DNA of 64,000 nucleotides from Isoetes taiwanensis (GCA_021234155.1 JAJEKV010000039.1:3164001-3228000); one strand, 5' to 3'. Shown: positions 1-12,298, counted from the stretch's first letter. Translations and numbers: made by a program. The notes: generated from the sequence alone by a model not told the origin.

Positions 1-347
1 TCTGCTGCTGTCACTGCTGGATTCATCTTCGCTTCCAATGCTGCTTGATGATCCGTCTATATCCAACTACAAAAAACGAAAAAAAAGGGTTATATATCTG
101 CATGATGATTCCATCGGCGTCCAAGTTGTTTCAACACGTCCTTCTCATTAAAACCAGCACCGAATTGATCCTTCAAGTGATTGATCACTTCTTGCTTATG
201 GCGCAACTTAACTTGTCGCTAGTTTAGATGTATCTCGTGGCAATGATCCATCATTGAACTAGTGGCAACATCCAGCAGATAAAAGCTTTGCAATTCTGTA
301 TAAAACAAACTAAAGCGCCTAAAATCAAGCAATCATAAGGATATTTG
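1..347. other. Left edge, downstream of the AVT1-like exons
   Basis: No confident gene is seen. On the minus strand, about positions 128-235, there is a short open stretch ending in a stop that reads like a helical tail (it includes RHKQEVINHLKDQFG and VLKQLGRRWNHHADI). It could be the last exon of a neighbouring gene or read-through. I do not recognise the family. The AVT1 C-terminus that should lie here is not visible. Confidence 0.3.
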
Positions 348-2484
348 CTAAAAGAAGTAATCACCTGCATCACAATTTAGACTATTCAGTCCAGAATAAA
401 TCAGGAAACAAAACACTTTGCAAGTTGCAGCAACTTTCCCATGACTTACAGTTGACCATAAAGCAATTTTCGATGGCAAATGCTGTTTAGGAAGATTTAA
501 AGTGACCTGAGATTCTGCCTCCTCCCCAAACATCATGTACCCCATGGTTGTTACTCCAGCATACATGATTGTACACAGAGTAAAACTGCACAGATTTGGA
601 TACCTCAGATAATAGAAACTTATGATAAAGCACTCACTTATGAAGACCAACAAAAATAGACGTACCATATAAGCAATACGCAGTAAAAATGGTTTTTGTT
701 TCTCATGGAAGAGTATATGTTTGGAAATACAGCATGGCCTGAGAAACAATATCCAAGGAGGCCAATTGCAACTGGCAGATTTCCCAAATCCATAAGCTTT
801 CCTTCATTGTGAAAACCAGTATCAACAGCTCCAATCCACAGAACAGTGAAGGCCACTACCAGAGAAGCAATTACCCCACCAGCTGTTGGAATAATGCGAA
901 ATATTTTTAGCCACTGACATAATATGAAGTACCCAACTACTAACCAAAAATACAAAAAAACAAAAACCTGAAAGGTAGGACAAAAGACTCAAGTTCCTGA
1001 GCCATACTGTTGGCAATAAGAATAATGCTGCAACCAATACAAAGAGTTGTTGTGTCTCTAGAAAATACAACTTAGCTGGAAATAATGATGAAAGATTGTC
1101 CCCTTCAAGAATTAAAAATTCCACACAACTGGCCTGTAAAGTGTATGGTGTAGTTAGACTACAATTTCCAAAAAAAATTAACTGGTTGAAAGGGATGAGA
1201 ATTACATATAGTTCAATGTACAAAACCACCTGCACAACAAACACAAGTATGTTAGAAAGTCTAGTAAGAACTATGACAAGCAAAATACTTACAGAGATGA
1301 TAATGCGCCCTAAATCTCCAAATGCTGCTTGACCAATATCAGGATATGTGATAAGGCCTGGTTGGCTATCTAGACATCTCCTCAGTAGCACACCGATATA
1401 ACAAACAAATATCTGAAAATAGCATGAGCAAACATAATCCAATCCATCCTCCCTCTTTGAGAGCATATGGTGTTGAAAGAACACCAACACCAGCCATCAC
1501 ATTAAATCCTCAGATATTTCATTACGGCGTCATCTTACGTAATTAAGAATGCTGCAATAAAGAACATACCATTGAGAGTAGCTTGCATAAAGTCGCATCC
1601 ACCTTGAGGAAGGTTTAACGGCACTCTGAAAATGCTTTTCAAACTAAGATAATCTTGAACCGAATGGGAATGTTAATATGTTCTCTTTCCTCCCGTGCGT
1701 AAGGGGAATTGGCAAAGCTTCGGAGGTTGTAAACCACCGCAACACTTGGTAATTGCTTATAGGAAGTAGACATAAAAGAACCGCTCAACAAACTTCTTTG
1801 GAGAAGCCATGTGGTCAGATATGTCCATTGACCCACTGTTAAGCAAAGTTAAGAAGGAAGAACTTTAAGACAAAAGAATTTTGAGTACCAAACCGAAAGA
1901 TGCTTCCAAACAAAGGAGATATTTGAAATACCTGTAGCTTTGTGGCCACTGTGAAATATGCGATGTTGAAATTTCAGAATCCTCAATGTCATCTTCTGTC
2001 TCCTCAACGATTGCATTCTCCTCGTCAATCTCCTGCATGCCCTCATCAAGAAAACTACCTTCATTATCTTCTTCTTCCTCCTCCTCAATAGCAAGACCAA
2101 AATCGCAGTTTCTTGATAAAGGACTCAATCTTTTATGCTCCCGATACATCTTCCCTCCTGAATCATGGGCCGAATCTGAAAGGAGCAATTAGGACAGATA
2201 CGCAGGAAAGAGAAACGAAAAGAAAAGAAAAGAAAAGAAAAGAAAAGAAAAGAAAAGAAAAGAAACGAAACCGATCAGATACTCACCTTCTAAGCGATGT
2301 GTTACAGTAAGACGATTGTGATTCTCGTAGCCAAAGGCGAAAAAAAGCGGAATGAAGAATATGATGCCCCGGCATCGCTGAAAAGGTTTCCATTGTAGGA
2401 TAACACACTAAATCCGGCGTTCGCAAAAGGCGAATTGTGGATGATATGGGCGGGAAACAGAGAAATAAAACGGAGCTGATCCAT
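348..2484 (-). pseudogene. AVT1: AVT1-like vacuolar amino-acid transporter gene, several exons, C-terminus missing
   Basis: The family (AAAP/AVT1) exports or stores amino acids across the vacuolar membrane. Seen in order on the minus strand: an acidic N-terminal exon (about 2170-1925, run of Glu, ends at WPQSYR), then a segment reading ATLNG, an NVMAGVGVLSTPYALKEGG segment, then GVLLRRCLDSQPG and TYPDIGQAAFG, a 24-base microexon (1229-1206, VVLYIELY), FLILEGDNLSSLFP (1133-968), GGVIASLV with LPVAIGLLGYCFSGHAVFPNIY (882-666), and MYAGVTTMGYMMFGE (585-450). Exons are bounded by plausible GT donors and AG acceptors. A frame change lies near 1425 and another near 1790. After a short exon start near 364 (VITSFSKYP) the usual final ~150 residues are absent. 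The first exon (2484-2288, donor GTGAGT) is uncertain. The family call is secure. Whether it still works is doubtful. Confidence 0.8.
2210..2272. repeat. (GAAAA)n microsatellite
   Basis: About nine uninterrupted GAAAA units lie in the first intron of the AVT1-like gene. The run is purine-only on the plus strand. Confidence 0.95.
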
Positions 2485-2727
2485 TGGTCATACAAAACAC
2501 ATGATTTTTCATTTGCCCTTGCCACCATTTTCAAAAGCCTTGTTTTTAGCAGGGTTGCCAAACCCGAGCTATTCAGTTTCATCTCAATTCGTACCCCAGC
2601 AGTCTTTTGCCAGGCCTGAGGGGTCCATGACCGAATTGTTCTTTTTAAGTGAAGCCACAATTTCAATACACAAAGATGCACCAAAGATTTGGAATGGTGA
2701 GGAAGATAAGGAAGTAGCGAAGAAGTC

Positions 2728-3260
2728 TTGCAAGGTCATGGAGTGCAACGCAAATTGAACGAGAAAATGTTTGAAGAAATAAATAAGTTTATGTGGGCTT
2801 ATGGAAATCATCTTCGAACTATAGAGGTCGATAAAGGTCGTCTGACAAATGACTGTGGAATTGCTTCTCAATTTGAACAAAAAAGCCAAGCTAGTCAACG
2901 GATCGCAAAACCGCCACGGGTGATCTTAATTATGTTGGGCAAATCACCAATATTATTGATGTTGACTTCCGTTCATTTCATGTAACTATATTGAAGGCAA
3001 AGTGGTTCAAAGTTATCTATAGAGACAAAAATAAGACCGTGAGATCACATCCTTCGGGTTTCTACGAGATTGATTCAACAAAGATTCTTGGAGAAATGAA
3101 CGAACCATTTGTTTACCCTAAACAAGTTTAACAGGTTTTCTTTACTGAAAACCCTGTTAACCCAAGGTGGTGGATTGTGGTTCATGTTGTACCCAGGCGC
3201 AGACGTCTTATTGATATTACTGCATTAGAGCTCAATGATGAGCATGGAGGAGATGGTTGA
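2728..3260 (+). pseudogene. CACTA-associated DUF4216-type protein, broken
   Basis: DUF4216 proteins are encoded by plant CACTA transposons; their role is unknown. Reading across two frames gives DCGIASQFEQKSQASQ, then a NYVGQITNIIDVDFRSFHV segment, then AKWFKV and FYEIDST, then EPFVYPKQV followed by a stop, and QVFFTENPVNPRWWIVVHVV. The tryptophan-valine end and the preceding PF-to-QVF spacing fit the family. A frameshift near 2925 and the stop near 3130 break it. Confidence 0.6.
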
Positions 3261-3289
3261 TGGTATCTTTACATTCTTGAAGACACTTT

Positions 3290-3929
3290 TATCAAATTAT
3301 CTACAAAGTCACTTTATTGTCACTTTACACTCACTTATTGTCACTTTTTTGTCACTTATTCTCACTCTTTTGTCACATTTGGGTCATTTCATTGGCATAT
3401 TGTGATAGTATTTATATCATTTCTTTGTCACTACTTTTGTTATTATAAAGTCAGTCTATTGTCACATTTCTGGCAAATACTTTTGTCAAAACTATATCAA
3501 TCTATGGTCACAATTTTGTCATCTAAATGGTACGTTATAGTCAGATTTATATCATTTTTTTGTCACTATTTTCGTCATTATTAAGTCAATTTTATTGTCA
3601 CAATCTTGACATACGGTTTTGTCAGAACCATGTCAGTCTAGTGTCATATGATAGTCATCATTTTGTCGCTTTTTTTTTGCACTATTTGTGTCATTATTAA
3701 GTCAATTTATTGTCACATTCTTAACATACGGTTTTGTCAGAACCATGTCAGTCTAGTGTCATATGATAGTCATCATTTTGTCACTTTTTTTTGTCACTAT
3801 TGTGGCTCTCCATTGTCATATCTATTGTCATTTGGATGTCACTAATTTTGTCATAGTTATTGTCACTTTTGTATCAGTTTTTTGACATGTTATTTTACTG
3901 ACAAAAAAAGTGACAATAAACCACTGTTC
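3290..3929 (+). repeat. CACTA subterminal array of GTCAC/GTCAT motifs
   Basis: AT-rich tract in which TTGTCAC or TTGTCAT recurs every 10-30 bases. Two longer copies of about 100 bases are also present (3565-3665 and 3690-3790, sharing GTCAGAACCATGTCAGTC). Such subterminal repeats are usual binding sites for CACTA transposition proteins. Confidence 0.65.
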
Positions 3930-3939
3930 TCTTGTAGTG

Positions 3940-4682
3940 GGGTATTGGCAACTTAAGGTTGCGCCTGAAGATATTTATAAGACTGCGTCTCGGACAACCT
4001 TTAGACATTGTGAGTTTTTGGTCATGCCTTTTGGACTTACAAATGCCCCATCTTCTTTTGCGAGGCTAATGGGGCGAATATTTGAAGATGTGCATGGCGC
4101 TTATGTTGTCGTTTTCTTTGATGACATATTGGTTTTTAGTAAGTCCGAGAAAGATCATTACTTGCATTTGCGGGAGGTTTTCCGTCGGTTAAGGGAGAAG
4201 TCTATTACTCTTAATCCACAAGCAATTGTGGATTGGCCAGTACCTACTTCAGTTGCTGCATTGCATTCCTTTCTGGGCTTATGCAGTTATTATAGGAAGT
4301 TTGTACAGAATTTTGCTCGTTTAGCTTCAGATTTTATTTATTGCTACAAAAAGATGTTCCTTTCCAATGGAATCATAATCATCAGTTTGCTTTCCAGGTT
4401 TTAAAGGATGCCATGGTTAATCCTCCTGTTCTGCGCTTGCCAAGGTTTAGTTTACCTTTCTTGTTATGTGTTGATGCAAGTGGTATGGCTTTGGGCGCAG
4501 TTTTGATACAGGATGGTCATCCTATTGCTTATGAAAGTCGGAAGTTTTCTGATGCGGAAAGTAGATATAGTGTTTATGATAAGCAATTTCTGGCTGTCAT
4601 TCATGCTTTGAAAGTGTGGCGATACTATCTTTTACGGTGGACGGTTTATATTTTGGTTGACCACCAAAGCATTAGGCACATT
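3940..4682 (+). pseudogene. Chromovirus reverse transcriptase / RNase H, first part
   Basis: Reverse transcriptase copies element RNA into DNA. Visible motifs are GYWQLKVAPEDIYKTA, FLVMPFGLTNAPSSFARLM and the catalytic box VVFFDDILVFSK (both Asp kept; the usual Tyr is Phe). An internal deletion of roughly 25 codons follows ITLNP, because the next codons already read QAIVDWP. A frameshift near 4350 moves to the next frame (FQVLKDAMVNPPVLRLP). RNase H follows with LCVDASGMALGAVL and KFSDAESRYSVYDKQFLAVI and stops at VDHQSIRHI, where the LINE begins. Confidence 0.85.
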
Positions 4683-4731
4683 GTTTCCCCGACAGCCTGG
4701 GGTGACTTCCTCTTCCACCCCCTGAGCTGCG

Positions 4732-6081
4732 ATGACCTCACTTTGGAGATCATCTGACACAGTGGCTCGAGTTACTGGTGTGCGATTTTCTGAGTGGCTT
4801 TGCAAGGGTTTGGCAATGCCAGCCACTTCAGCTCGTGTCTCAGAGGCCATTGCTGCCATGGTGGATACTAACAGGAAAGAAGTTGTGTCCTATCTCCAGC
4901 AATTGCAAACCAAGCAAGACTCCATGGATGTCTAGCTCCCATCAGACGAAATCTTTTATGAGCTTCAGGAGTGTAGGACAACTTTTGAGCATTTTCGGGC
5001 TCCAGTAGTGCAGATTAGCCATGAAGATCATCGACGACATGTGGAGCAGTTGGTTGCGTGTTCTGTGGTTTGCCATTTCATGGGCTCTTTCTTGGATCTG
5101 TAGCGCGTGGGATCTTGGTTGTCTGGGCACCTTCATAAGCTAGGGCTTCCTTCTTATCAATTTATCAAGCTTGTGGCAAAAGATCAACGTTGCTTTCTTT
5201 TGATGTTTGAATCTCCTGAGCCAACTGCTCAACTCATAGAACGGGGTATTGATCCTCTCTGGAAACACTTCTTGCTCTATCAGCAGTATGTTCCTGGATC
5301 CTTTTCAGCTAATCCAGCTGCCTTGCGTGCCCCCTTCTGATTTGCTACTGAAGATTTCCCTTCGGAACTACAGGATTCCAAGTTCATTTCTGCCATTGCT
5401 AATGAGATTGGCCTCCATTTGCAACACTCCATAACCAATGGCATCACCAAGATTTGTGTTGCATGGCCCATTCATCGTGATTTGCCTCAAACAATTGTTG
5501 TCCAGAGCGGGCCCATGTTCTTCCCATTTAAGCTGTCCTTGTTGAATGGTCCTGAGCTAGCTCTCATGTTTCCTGAAGCCCCTCTCTTTGCTCAGTTTCG
5601 CAAGGTTCACCAGAAGAGTCTTTCATCTGCTCCTCCGGCACTCCATGCTCCTAGATCAGCTCCCACCTCAATGGATATCTCTCACACCCCGGTGGCTGCC
5701 CCCCCTACTCTTCCAGTTGCAGCTTCCTCACCTCACTCTCTGGATCACCAAATGTTGCGACTGGCTAAAATTCAGAAGCCGCAGGAGAAAATTGAAGAGG
5801 CTCGTGGACAGTACATGGACATTGATCGGCGTGGCTTCCACCCACCACCACGAAAATCAGCTAAGGGATCTAACTCCTCTGCATCCCAGCCCTCAGTTCC
5901 AGCATCATGTAGCTCTGCTCCGCCCATTGCAACCCATTGTGGTCGCTTTGATCCGCTTCAGTGGGCTGATTTGGTTGATGAGGTTACTGCCAGGCCAGAT
6001 ACCCAGGAGACTTCCTCAAATTCCCTTGAGACACCAGCGGTCTCATCTGAATTGGCCCCATCACAAGGTCAATGCAGTTAG
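4732..6081 (+). pseudogene. LINE ORF1, DUF4283-like nucleic-acid-binding protein
   Basis: ORF1 proteins of plant LINEs bind the element RNA. The reading runs from about 4732 through in-frame stops near 4933, 5101 and 5338. It resembles DUF4283 proteins: KLVAKDQRCFLLMFESPE, then FISAIANEIGLHLQH and GITKICVAWPI, which match the iG..l..D..T......vcve pattern. The last third (5620-6081) is a Pro/Ser/Ala-rich tail. Its end overlaps the start of ORF2 by 10 bases in another frame. Confidence 0.65.
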
Positions 6082-9000
6082 TTTCATGGAATGTTCAGGG
6101 GGTAGCCTCCTCCCCCCTCAAGCGGAGTCGCATTTTTTTCTACTTATCTAGATTGGATCCTCAGTTTGTATGTCTTCAAGAGCACAAGTGTCGTAAGGGA
6201 GACGTATCAAAGCTTGCAGACATGATTGGTCGAAGGCTTAATACCTTAGATAGAGAACTAGCTGTGAACAAGTTGAATGATCTTACCTTTCAACATCACA
6301 TTAAGTTCTACTTGAAGGATGGACAAAGCTTCTTACAGGGGAAGAAGTACACCACTACTAAGGATTGGAGTCCACCAGAGGGATTGCACTTCCTTAAATT
6401 TGTTCCAGACCATTGCTTCATAGAGCGTGCTGAGCAACTTCCTCTCAAAAATCCTAAGGAGTCCAAACAGAAGAAAAGTACCCCATTGACATCCTTAAAA
6501 GCCATTGAAAATGGCATTTCCTCGGGCTTCAAGTACTTCTCGGAAGAAGATCAGATGTGGTGGAGAAATTTTTTTCTTGACCAGAAGGATGTCTTGGAAC
6601 ATCTAACTCTAAGACAGTTGCAAGAACCATTTCAATGGCCTGACACCTTCCATCAACCCCAGAACCAGGCAGGTCCAAGCAATGCTACAATAGCACCTGC
6701 AGCAGAGGAAGAAGAGGACCGAGTCATGTACCTCGGACCAAGACGTAGGAATGTTGCAGGGGTGGTGATAGCATGGCTTCCTTCTTTGCCATCATCTTCA
6801 CTCAGGCTGATCGTTTTGGTCGTTGGACTCTAATTGTATGGCAAGAACAAGGGGTTAAGTATGGTCTAATTAATGTTTATGCCCAACAGCCCCACCGAGA
6901 GAGCTGCAATATGGGCCTCCTTGCGAGGGAAGATGCTCGGCTTTGGGCTGCACATTTCATGGCTTCTTGTTGGAGATCTTAATATGGTGGAAATGGAGTC
7001 CGATCGGTTGGGGGCTACCTCTACAATGGTGTGTAGTTTTGAACGCCAACAGTAGCTCCGTCTACTCCATAACTGCAACCTCTCGGAGATTGGAGGTGAA
7101 GGTTCCTTTACTTGGTGCAATGATAAAGTTGGTGGGGGTCGTGCAAGCTCTCGGTTGGATAGAGCTTACTGGAATGCAGATGCAGTTGTGGCACTTCCAG
7201 GTCTCTTCCGGATCTGTCTCAAGGACAACTCAGTTTCAGACCACCATCCACAATTCCTTTCAGACGAGCCTCTACAGCAGCGACGGCCTGGACGAACATG
7301 TTTCTGCGTGAATGTAAAATTCTTAAAGGATGCTGACTTCCAAAAAGGCTACAAGCACACTTGGACGACTGCCTTCAACTGACGTCGAGGCATGACTGGC
7401 ATAGTGGATGCAATTGCGGCGGTCAAAGGCTTTGCCAAACAGTGGGCCCGAGAGTCTGCAGCAGCGGGTCGTGCTTTATTAGACACCATGTATCAAGACC
7501 TCCTTTATTCTCGACAGGGACTCCTTCCAGGTGTTCATGATCGAGATATTTTGGCACAGATTCAAGCATTGGAGGAGGAGTAAATCCAACAAGCAAAGAC
7601 GAAGGCAGGTTTGCAGTGGTTTCATGATGGAGACCGTTGTACAGGCTTCTTTTTTCGTGCGGCTAAGAGGCGTCGCATGACGTCAACCATGTTTTCATTG
7701 CTTTTGCCAGATGGTTCGGTGCTAACAGAGCCAACTGAACTCAAGCAATATCTGCATAGCCACTTCCAGACTTCCTTTGCGGAGAAACATCTTCCCTTTC
7801 AATCAGAAATGCGAGATGCCATTTTGTCTAGGATTTCCCCCATCATCTCTGACGAGGAGCGTGTGTCAATTGAGGCGGCTATAACAGCTGATGATTTAGG
7901 TTCGTAGTCTTTGAACTGAAAAGAGGCAAATGCCCAGGTTTGGATGGTTTGCCAATTGAGTTCTTCTAGGAGTATTGGGAATGACTGAAGCCAGATGTAT
8001 ATGATGCTTTCTGTGACTTTTGGCGGTCCACTGCTTTGGATAGAATTCTTAACACAGGTGCCATCTATTTCAGACTGGCGGCCCATCACCTTATTGTCAT
8101 CTGTATATAAGATCTTTGCCAAGGCTCTTGCAGAGCGGGTGAAGGACATCTTGGCAGAGTCCATCTCAACAACCCAATCAGGTTTTCTTCCAAAACGATG
8201 CATTCTGAACAATGTTGCTGCTGCTTACAAAGGAACCTATTGGGCACGTATGCAAAATCGTCCAGTTGTATACCTGAAGCTTGATTTTGCAAAGGCTTAT
8301 GACAGTGTTAGCTGGGAATTCATGCGTCGCTGTCTGCTAAGACTGGGATTTGGGGAACAATTCACATCAGATGTTATGAAGCTGCATATCTCTGCTCGTG
8401 CGATTGTTATGTTCCATGGTGAGCCCTCAGATGCCTTCTCACTCGGTCGTGGTATTCGCCAGGGATGCCCTTTAGCACCACTGCTTTTCACAATTGTTGC
8501 AGAGTCTTTGTCACAGTTATTCACCGTCGCAACCACAGAGGGACTTCTCCATGGTCTTGCAATGGAGGATGGCACACAGGAGGTTTGTAATCAATATGCA
8601 GACGATACGTTCCTCTTTCTAGTTGCTAATGCTGAGAATCTTGCAGCTGCCAAATTGCTCTTAGACACTTTTTTCACTGGCTTCCGGTGTCCTTGTGGGG
8701 TGGCAGAAGTGTACAGCTTTATGGACATTGGATACTCCGACTCTGGCGTGTGTTCATGATTATTCATAGAAATTACTTGCGCATGGACAGGCCATCAAGT
8801 TGTTGGGGATTTCAGTTGGCATCCATGTTACTATGGGAGCTGCATGGGAGAAGATCATTAAGGGTTTGGAGATTCTGGTGGTCCACCAATTAAAGTTATC
8901 TCTTATGGGTCGTGACACAAAGGCTGGCAAGTCGGGCCCTTAGTAGTACCCATGTTTATATGGCATCCATACTGCTAGCCCCGCAGAACAAAGTATGTGA

Positions 9001-10225
9001 GCTCATTGCAATAGTTCGGAACTTTATATGGACGGGTACTGAGGAAGGTGCTGTGATTAAGGTGGCGTGGTCGAAGTGCATCCTTCTTAAATGGGCAGGT
9101 GGTCTGGGTATGATGGACTTCTCACTGCAGAGCAAAGTCCTTATTTCAAAGTTCATTTGGAGACTCCTGAACGGTTAAGATGATTCTCCTGGTCACTGTA
9201 TAAAAACGCTATCAAACCAGTCCTACCTTGGACATTATTTCAGACTCTGCAGCCTTTTCCAAGTGCTTATTCATTTTTGCGTGGCTTGTTGACAGCATGG
9301 AAGGCAGTCAAACATCTTTTCTGGCCATGCCCCTCCATCCACGCCCTATTGGAGACTCATGGTGGTGGGCACCACTGCCTCCAGACCCCTCAGCACCTCC
9401 ATTGGCAGCATCAATTCATCCCCTTACACACAGACGATGGATTCTGGCAGGCGTTGTCTCTATTCAAGCATGGTACGAAGCGGGTCGCCTACTATCTTGG
9501 CCTGAATTTCAGGCAAGGTTCTGGCTCTCTCGTTGGATGTGTCTCTTTGGGAGAAGGTCGCAGAACATTTGCCTCTTGTAGTGCAAGTTGGTGTTGCTGA
9601 AAGAGTGCGATGGGACTGTCATAAAAATATTCACAAAGGCAAGCACTTTGTCAGATCAGTATATCGCCTTTTGTTAGCACCACAACCCCTCCAGTTGCCA
9701 GATGCGTGGCATCTACAGGTTCCACAACGCACTGTATGTCGTACATGGCGATGGCTTTGGGATAGGTTGCTCCACCCTAAAGTCTCTGTACTATGGTGGC
9801 AGGTTATCCACAGGTGCCTGCGCGTTAATGCCTTACGACATCGCTATGATCCTCGCATATCTGCAGTATGCCCGCTCTGCCTTTCAGCCGTTGAGACTCT
9901 TGAGCACTGTCTCTTTGATTGTCCAGAGGTTCAACCAGCGTAGTCTTGGCTACAAGGCTTGTTTAGCAGTGCTTTGGACTGCCGATGCATCCTCTTGGCG
10001 TCCTATCGTAATGCATGGCCCTTAGCTAAACAGAGGGCATTCCATCTTGGTTCTGGTTGGCTCCTATGGTCGATATGGGAGCGTCGCAGACACCACATCT
10101 TCCAAGGCATTTATGCATCTACACATGGTGTTATTATGGTGGCCCAGAAAAAGATACTGACAGCCTATGAGTGCTCCTCTCTTGATTCAGAAATGATGGA
10201 ACGCATCTGGATCCAGTATCTTTGA
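6072..10225 (+). pseudogene. LINE ORF2: endonuclease, reverse transcriptase, zinc region
   Basis: It nicks target DNA and reverse transcribes the element RNA. APE-type endonuclease motifs in order: LVSWNVQG, VCLQEHK, INVYAQQP, WLLVGDLNMVE and SDHHP. The endonuclease is interrupted by a foreign in-frame segment (separate entry). RT begins with WRPITLLSSVYKIFAKALAE and has KLDFAKAYDSVSWEF, GIRQGCPLAPLLF and the catalytic QYADDTFLF. The C-terminal part has the RVT-associated zinc finger CPLC..HCLFDCPE and WLLWSIWERRRHHIFQG. Frameshifts near 6775, 7055, 7380, 7905, 8690 and later, plus stops, disable it. Confidence 0.88.
6226..6770 (+). other. In-frame foreign segment inside the LINE endonuclease domain
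   Basis: Between the QEHK motif and the GVVIAW motif, which are normally a few dozen residues apart, lie about 180 residues with no stop and no resemblance to an endonuclease. Visible features are a Lys-rich stretch (KNPKESKQKKS), a Trp/Phe-rich part (EEDQMWWRNFFLDQ) and an acidic tail (AAEEEEDRVMYLG). I do not recognise it. It could be a captured cDNA piece or a lineage-specific insertion. Confidence 0.6.
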
Positions 10226-10378
10226 ATTGATTCTTATCGTTAGTCTCCCTTTCTAGAGTAAGCACATTGTGCTCCAGGCTCGTGCTCCTGTGGCATCTTC
10301 TTTGTGCTTACACAGTTAGATGAGACATGTAAACTTTGTACTTTTCATCTGATTAATAAACTTTTTGGCTTTCGTCCA

Positions 10379-10379
<1 letters not shown>

Positions 10380-10453
<74 letters not shown>
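10380..10453. repeat. A-run and (TA)n tail of the LINE
   Basis: Nine A residues are followed by about 32 TA units, placed exactly between the LINE 3' end and the resumed gypsy sequence. It is the retrotransposition tail, later expanded. Confidence 0.95.
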
Positions 10454-10455
<2 letters not shown>

Positions 10456-10808
10456 TTCCACAGAAAACATTATCGAAAAGGCAGTTGAAATGGGTTGCTT
10501 TTATGCAGCAATATGATTTCTCAGTGGATTATCGTCCTGGTAAAGAGAATGTTGTGGCTGATGCTTTAAGTAGGCGTTATGCAGTTTGTTCTCTTTCTAT
10601 AGCACAATCCAACCATTTGGAGGAAATGAAGCCGTTGTATGCCACTGTCCATGATTATACGGATATTTGGTTGTTGGCTCAAAGTGGCAATGCATATGGA
10701 TATAAGATCATTAATGGGTTCTTATATAAAGGTCCAAAGCTATGCATTGTTCGGGACTTTCAGTCACTTATTCTTAGAGAAGTCCATGATGCACCTACTA
10801 CGGGTCAT
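10452..10808 (+). pseudogene. Chromovirus RNase H end and H2C2 zinc region
   Basis: The reading resumes with LPQKTLSKRQLKWVAFMQQY, DFSVDYRPGKENVVADALSRR (the conserved end of gypsy RNase H), then a spacer and LREVHDAPTTGH, the start of the integrase HHCC zinc domain. It is cut at the GTCAT target site of the LTR element and continues at 20690. Confidence 0.88.
10804..10808. repeat. Target site duplication GTCAT, left copy
   Basis: GTCAT directly precedes the 5' LTR. The same five bases follow the 3' LTR at 20685-20689. Confidence 0.85.
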
Positions 10809-12285
10809 TGTGAAGTTCCAGTGACGTATACCGTACTGCACCGTCACGCGTACACGCCGTCCAATTGACGTGTACGCCGACGTGTACCCAAGCAAGGTCG
10901 CCCTAGGGGGCAACTTGCAATGGTGCACACACTTAGCAATGCGCACACTTTTAGACCTTTAACCCATTAAAGGTAGACCAAGGGTCATGGAAACCCTAAA
11001 CCTAACTGATAGCCTACATAAGGCACCAAACCCTAACTTTTCCTTTTCGTCCACAGACCTTTCGAGCTCCGATTCGTGCGCCTGAGGAGTCAATTCCAAC
11101 TCCCACGATCTGTCCGTGTGCCCCAGCTTGTCAGATCGTCCTCCCGACCGCATTTCGGGCGAACGTAGACATGGACACCTTTGGATCGAGAGGAGGAACC
11201 GGGGATCAGGTATTTAGTCGATTGAATAGCCTAAACCTTATTCCAGCCTTCGAACCAGTAGGGTTTAGCCTATTAAATCACCCCTAGTAGCCAAGCGGAT
11301 CCACGAGATTGACTCTAACTAAAGAACCTAACTCTATGTATGATATAGATTAGTTCTTATTCTTTAGTTCTATGATGATGTGATGGACGGATGAATTACG
11401 CGGAACTCACCGTATTGGGAAGGGGGGTAGAGACTTGAAGCTTAGTAGATGATGCTCCTAGATAGTCCCTCTTAGTGCATTACTAGATTTCGCCCTGTAC
11501 AAGAACCCCACACGGGTTGTGGGTGAAGCTTAGAATGAGGTTCGTGTTCGACCCTTGACCCATCCCTATGGTGTGTTAGTGCTACCGGGGATCGAGTGAC
11601 TAGGTCTAATGGCTTGCCACCGAAAGTGTGGGTAAGGCATGGGCTCGACACCCGTGGGGTGGAGTTCACCTTTAGTGGGTTCGGTCGAATAAGGGCAAAG
11701 GGCCCTCTAGTCACCTTGGGTCAAGATGTAGATCTCGGAGGGAGTGTATCCCTACCGCCCCATCGGGACCGGGAGATGTAACCCAGAATAGCCCCTTTGG
11801 CTATGCACCCGCGGGCTACTGATCCGGGTCCCAACACTTTTCAACCTACTCGCAAAGTGTGCAACCCGGAGGGGCGGATGGAGTGGACAACCCTAAGCCA
11901 TGTTCTTATGCCAGCCCAATCCATTGTCATGATTCTCGTGCAGACCGAACTCGAGACCCAAGCTTGTCGGTCATCCCCCGAGTCCGAGCCTTGGGTAGGA
12001 ACTTCCTTGTATTGTGCTGATCTTTGTCTATGCAGATGTTGATGTGCCACCCTTCGAGGTGGATATATATGATGTTATGTTACTAACGTGTATGTTTACG
12101 CTTCCGCAGCTAGGTAGGCCCTGAGGGAGACGGGGTAAAATGACCCCTTCACTCTTCCCATCGTGGACTCTAGGACGGTCACGCTGATATGTGGAGGGCC
12201 CCGTATCGATTATGTGGAGCTGGTGCGGGGATGAACTCTCGCTTGTATACGGGTGCGGGCATCGATACGAGTAGGGGACGTCACA
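10809..12285 (+). repeat. 5' LTR of the LARD-like element (1477 bp)
   Basis: It starts TGTGAAGTTCCAG and ends GGGGACGTCACA. It aligns over its whole length with 19185-20684, with scattered small indels and substitutions. It lacks a stretch of about 18 bases (TACGATATACGGTCTCAA) present near the start of the 3' copy, so the LTRs have diverged since insertion. Confidence 0.88.
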
Positions 12286-12286
12286 G

Positions 12287-12298
12287 TGGTATCAGAGC
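12287..12298 (+). promoter_or_regulatory. Primer binding site, initiator-Met tRNA type
   Basis: TGGTATCAGAGC lies one base after the 5' LTR. It is the standard plant LTR-element PBS complementary to the 3' end of tRNA-iMet. Confidence 0.93.

Larger units (their letters stand above)
2640..3939 (+). mobile_element. 3' part of a CACTA (En/Spm) DNA transposon
   Basis: The right end is CTTGTAGTG at 3931-3939, the reverse complement of the CACTACAAG start typical of CACTA elements. Inside it is a decayed protein of the type encoded beside CACTA transposase (separate entry), followed by an AT-rich tract (3290-3910) with dozens of TTGTCACTTT / TTTTGTCAT repeats, as expected of a subterminal region. 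The sequence right of the terminus reads directly into a gypsy reverse transcriptase (GYWQLKV), so the element inserted into that retrotransposon. The left terminus and transposase are absent, so the element is 5'-truncated. The left border at 2640 is approximate. Confidence 0.75.
4683..10451 (+). mobile_element. LINE (plant L1-type) retrotransposon inserted in the chromovirus RNase H
   Basis: It has two ORFs, an AATAAA-containing 3' end (about 10353) and a tail of A9 followed by (TA)n. The gypsy reading is HI|LPQ across the insertion, with ATT on both sides as the only visible target duplication. ORF1 carries a DUF4283-like region. ORF2 has endonuclease, reverse transcriptase and a C-terminal zinc region. 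It is probably close to full length but dead, because ORF1 and ORF2 contain stops and frameshifts. Confidence 0.88.
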
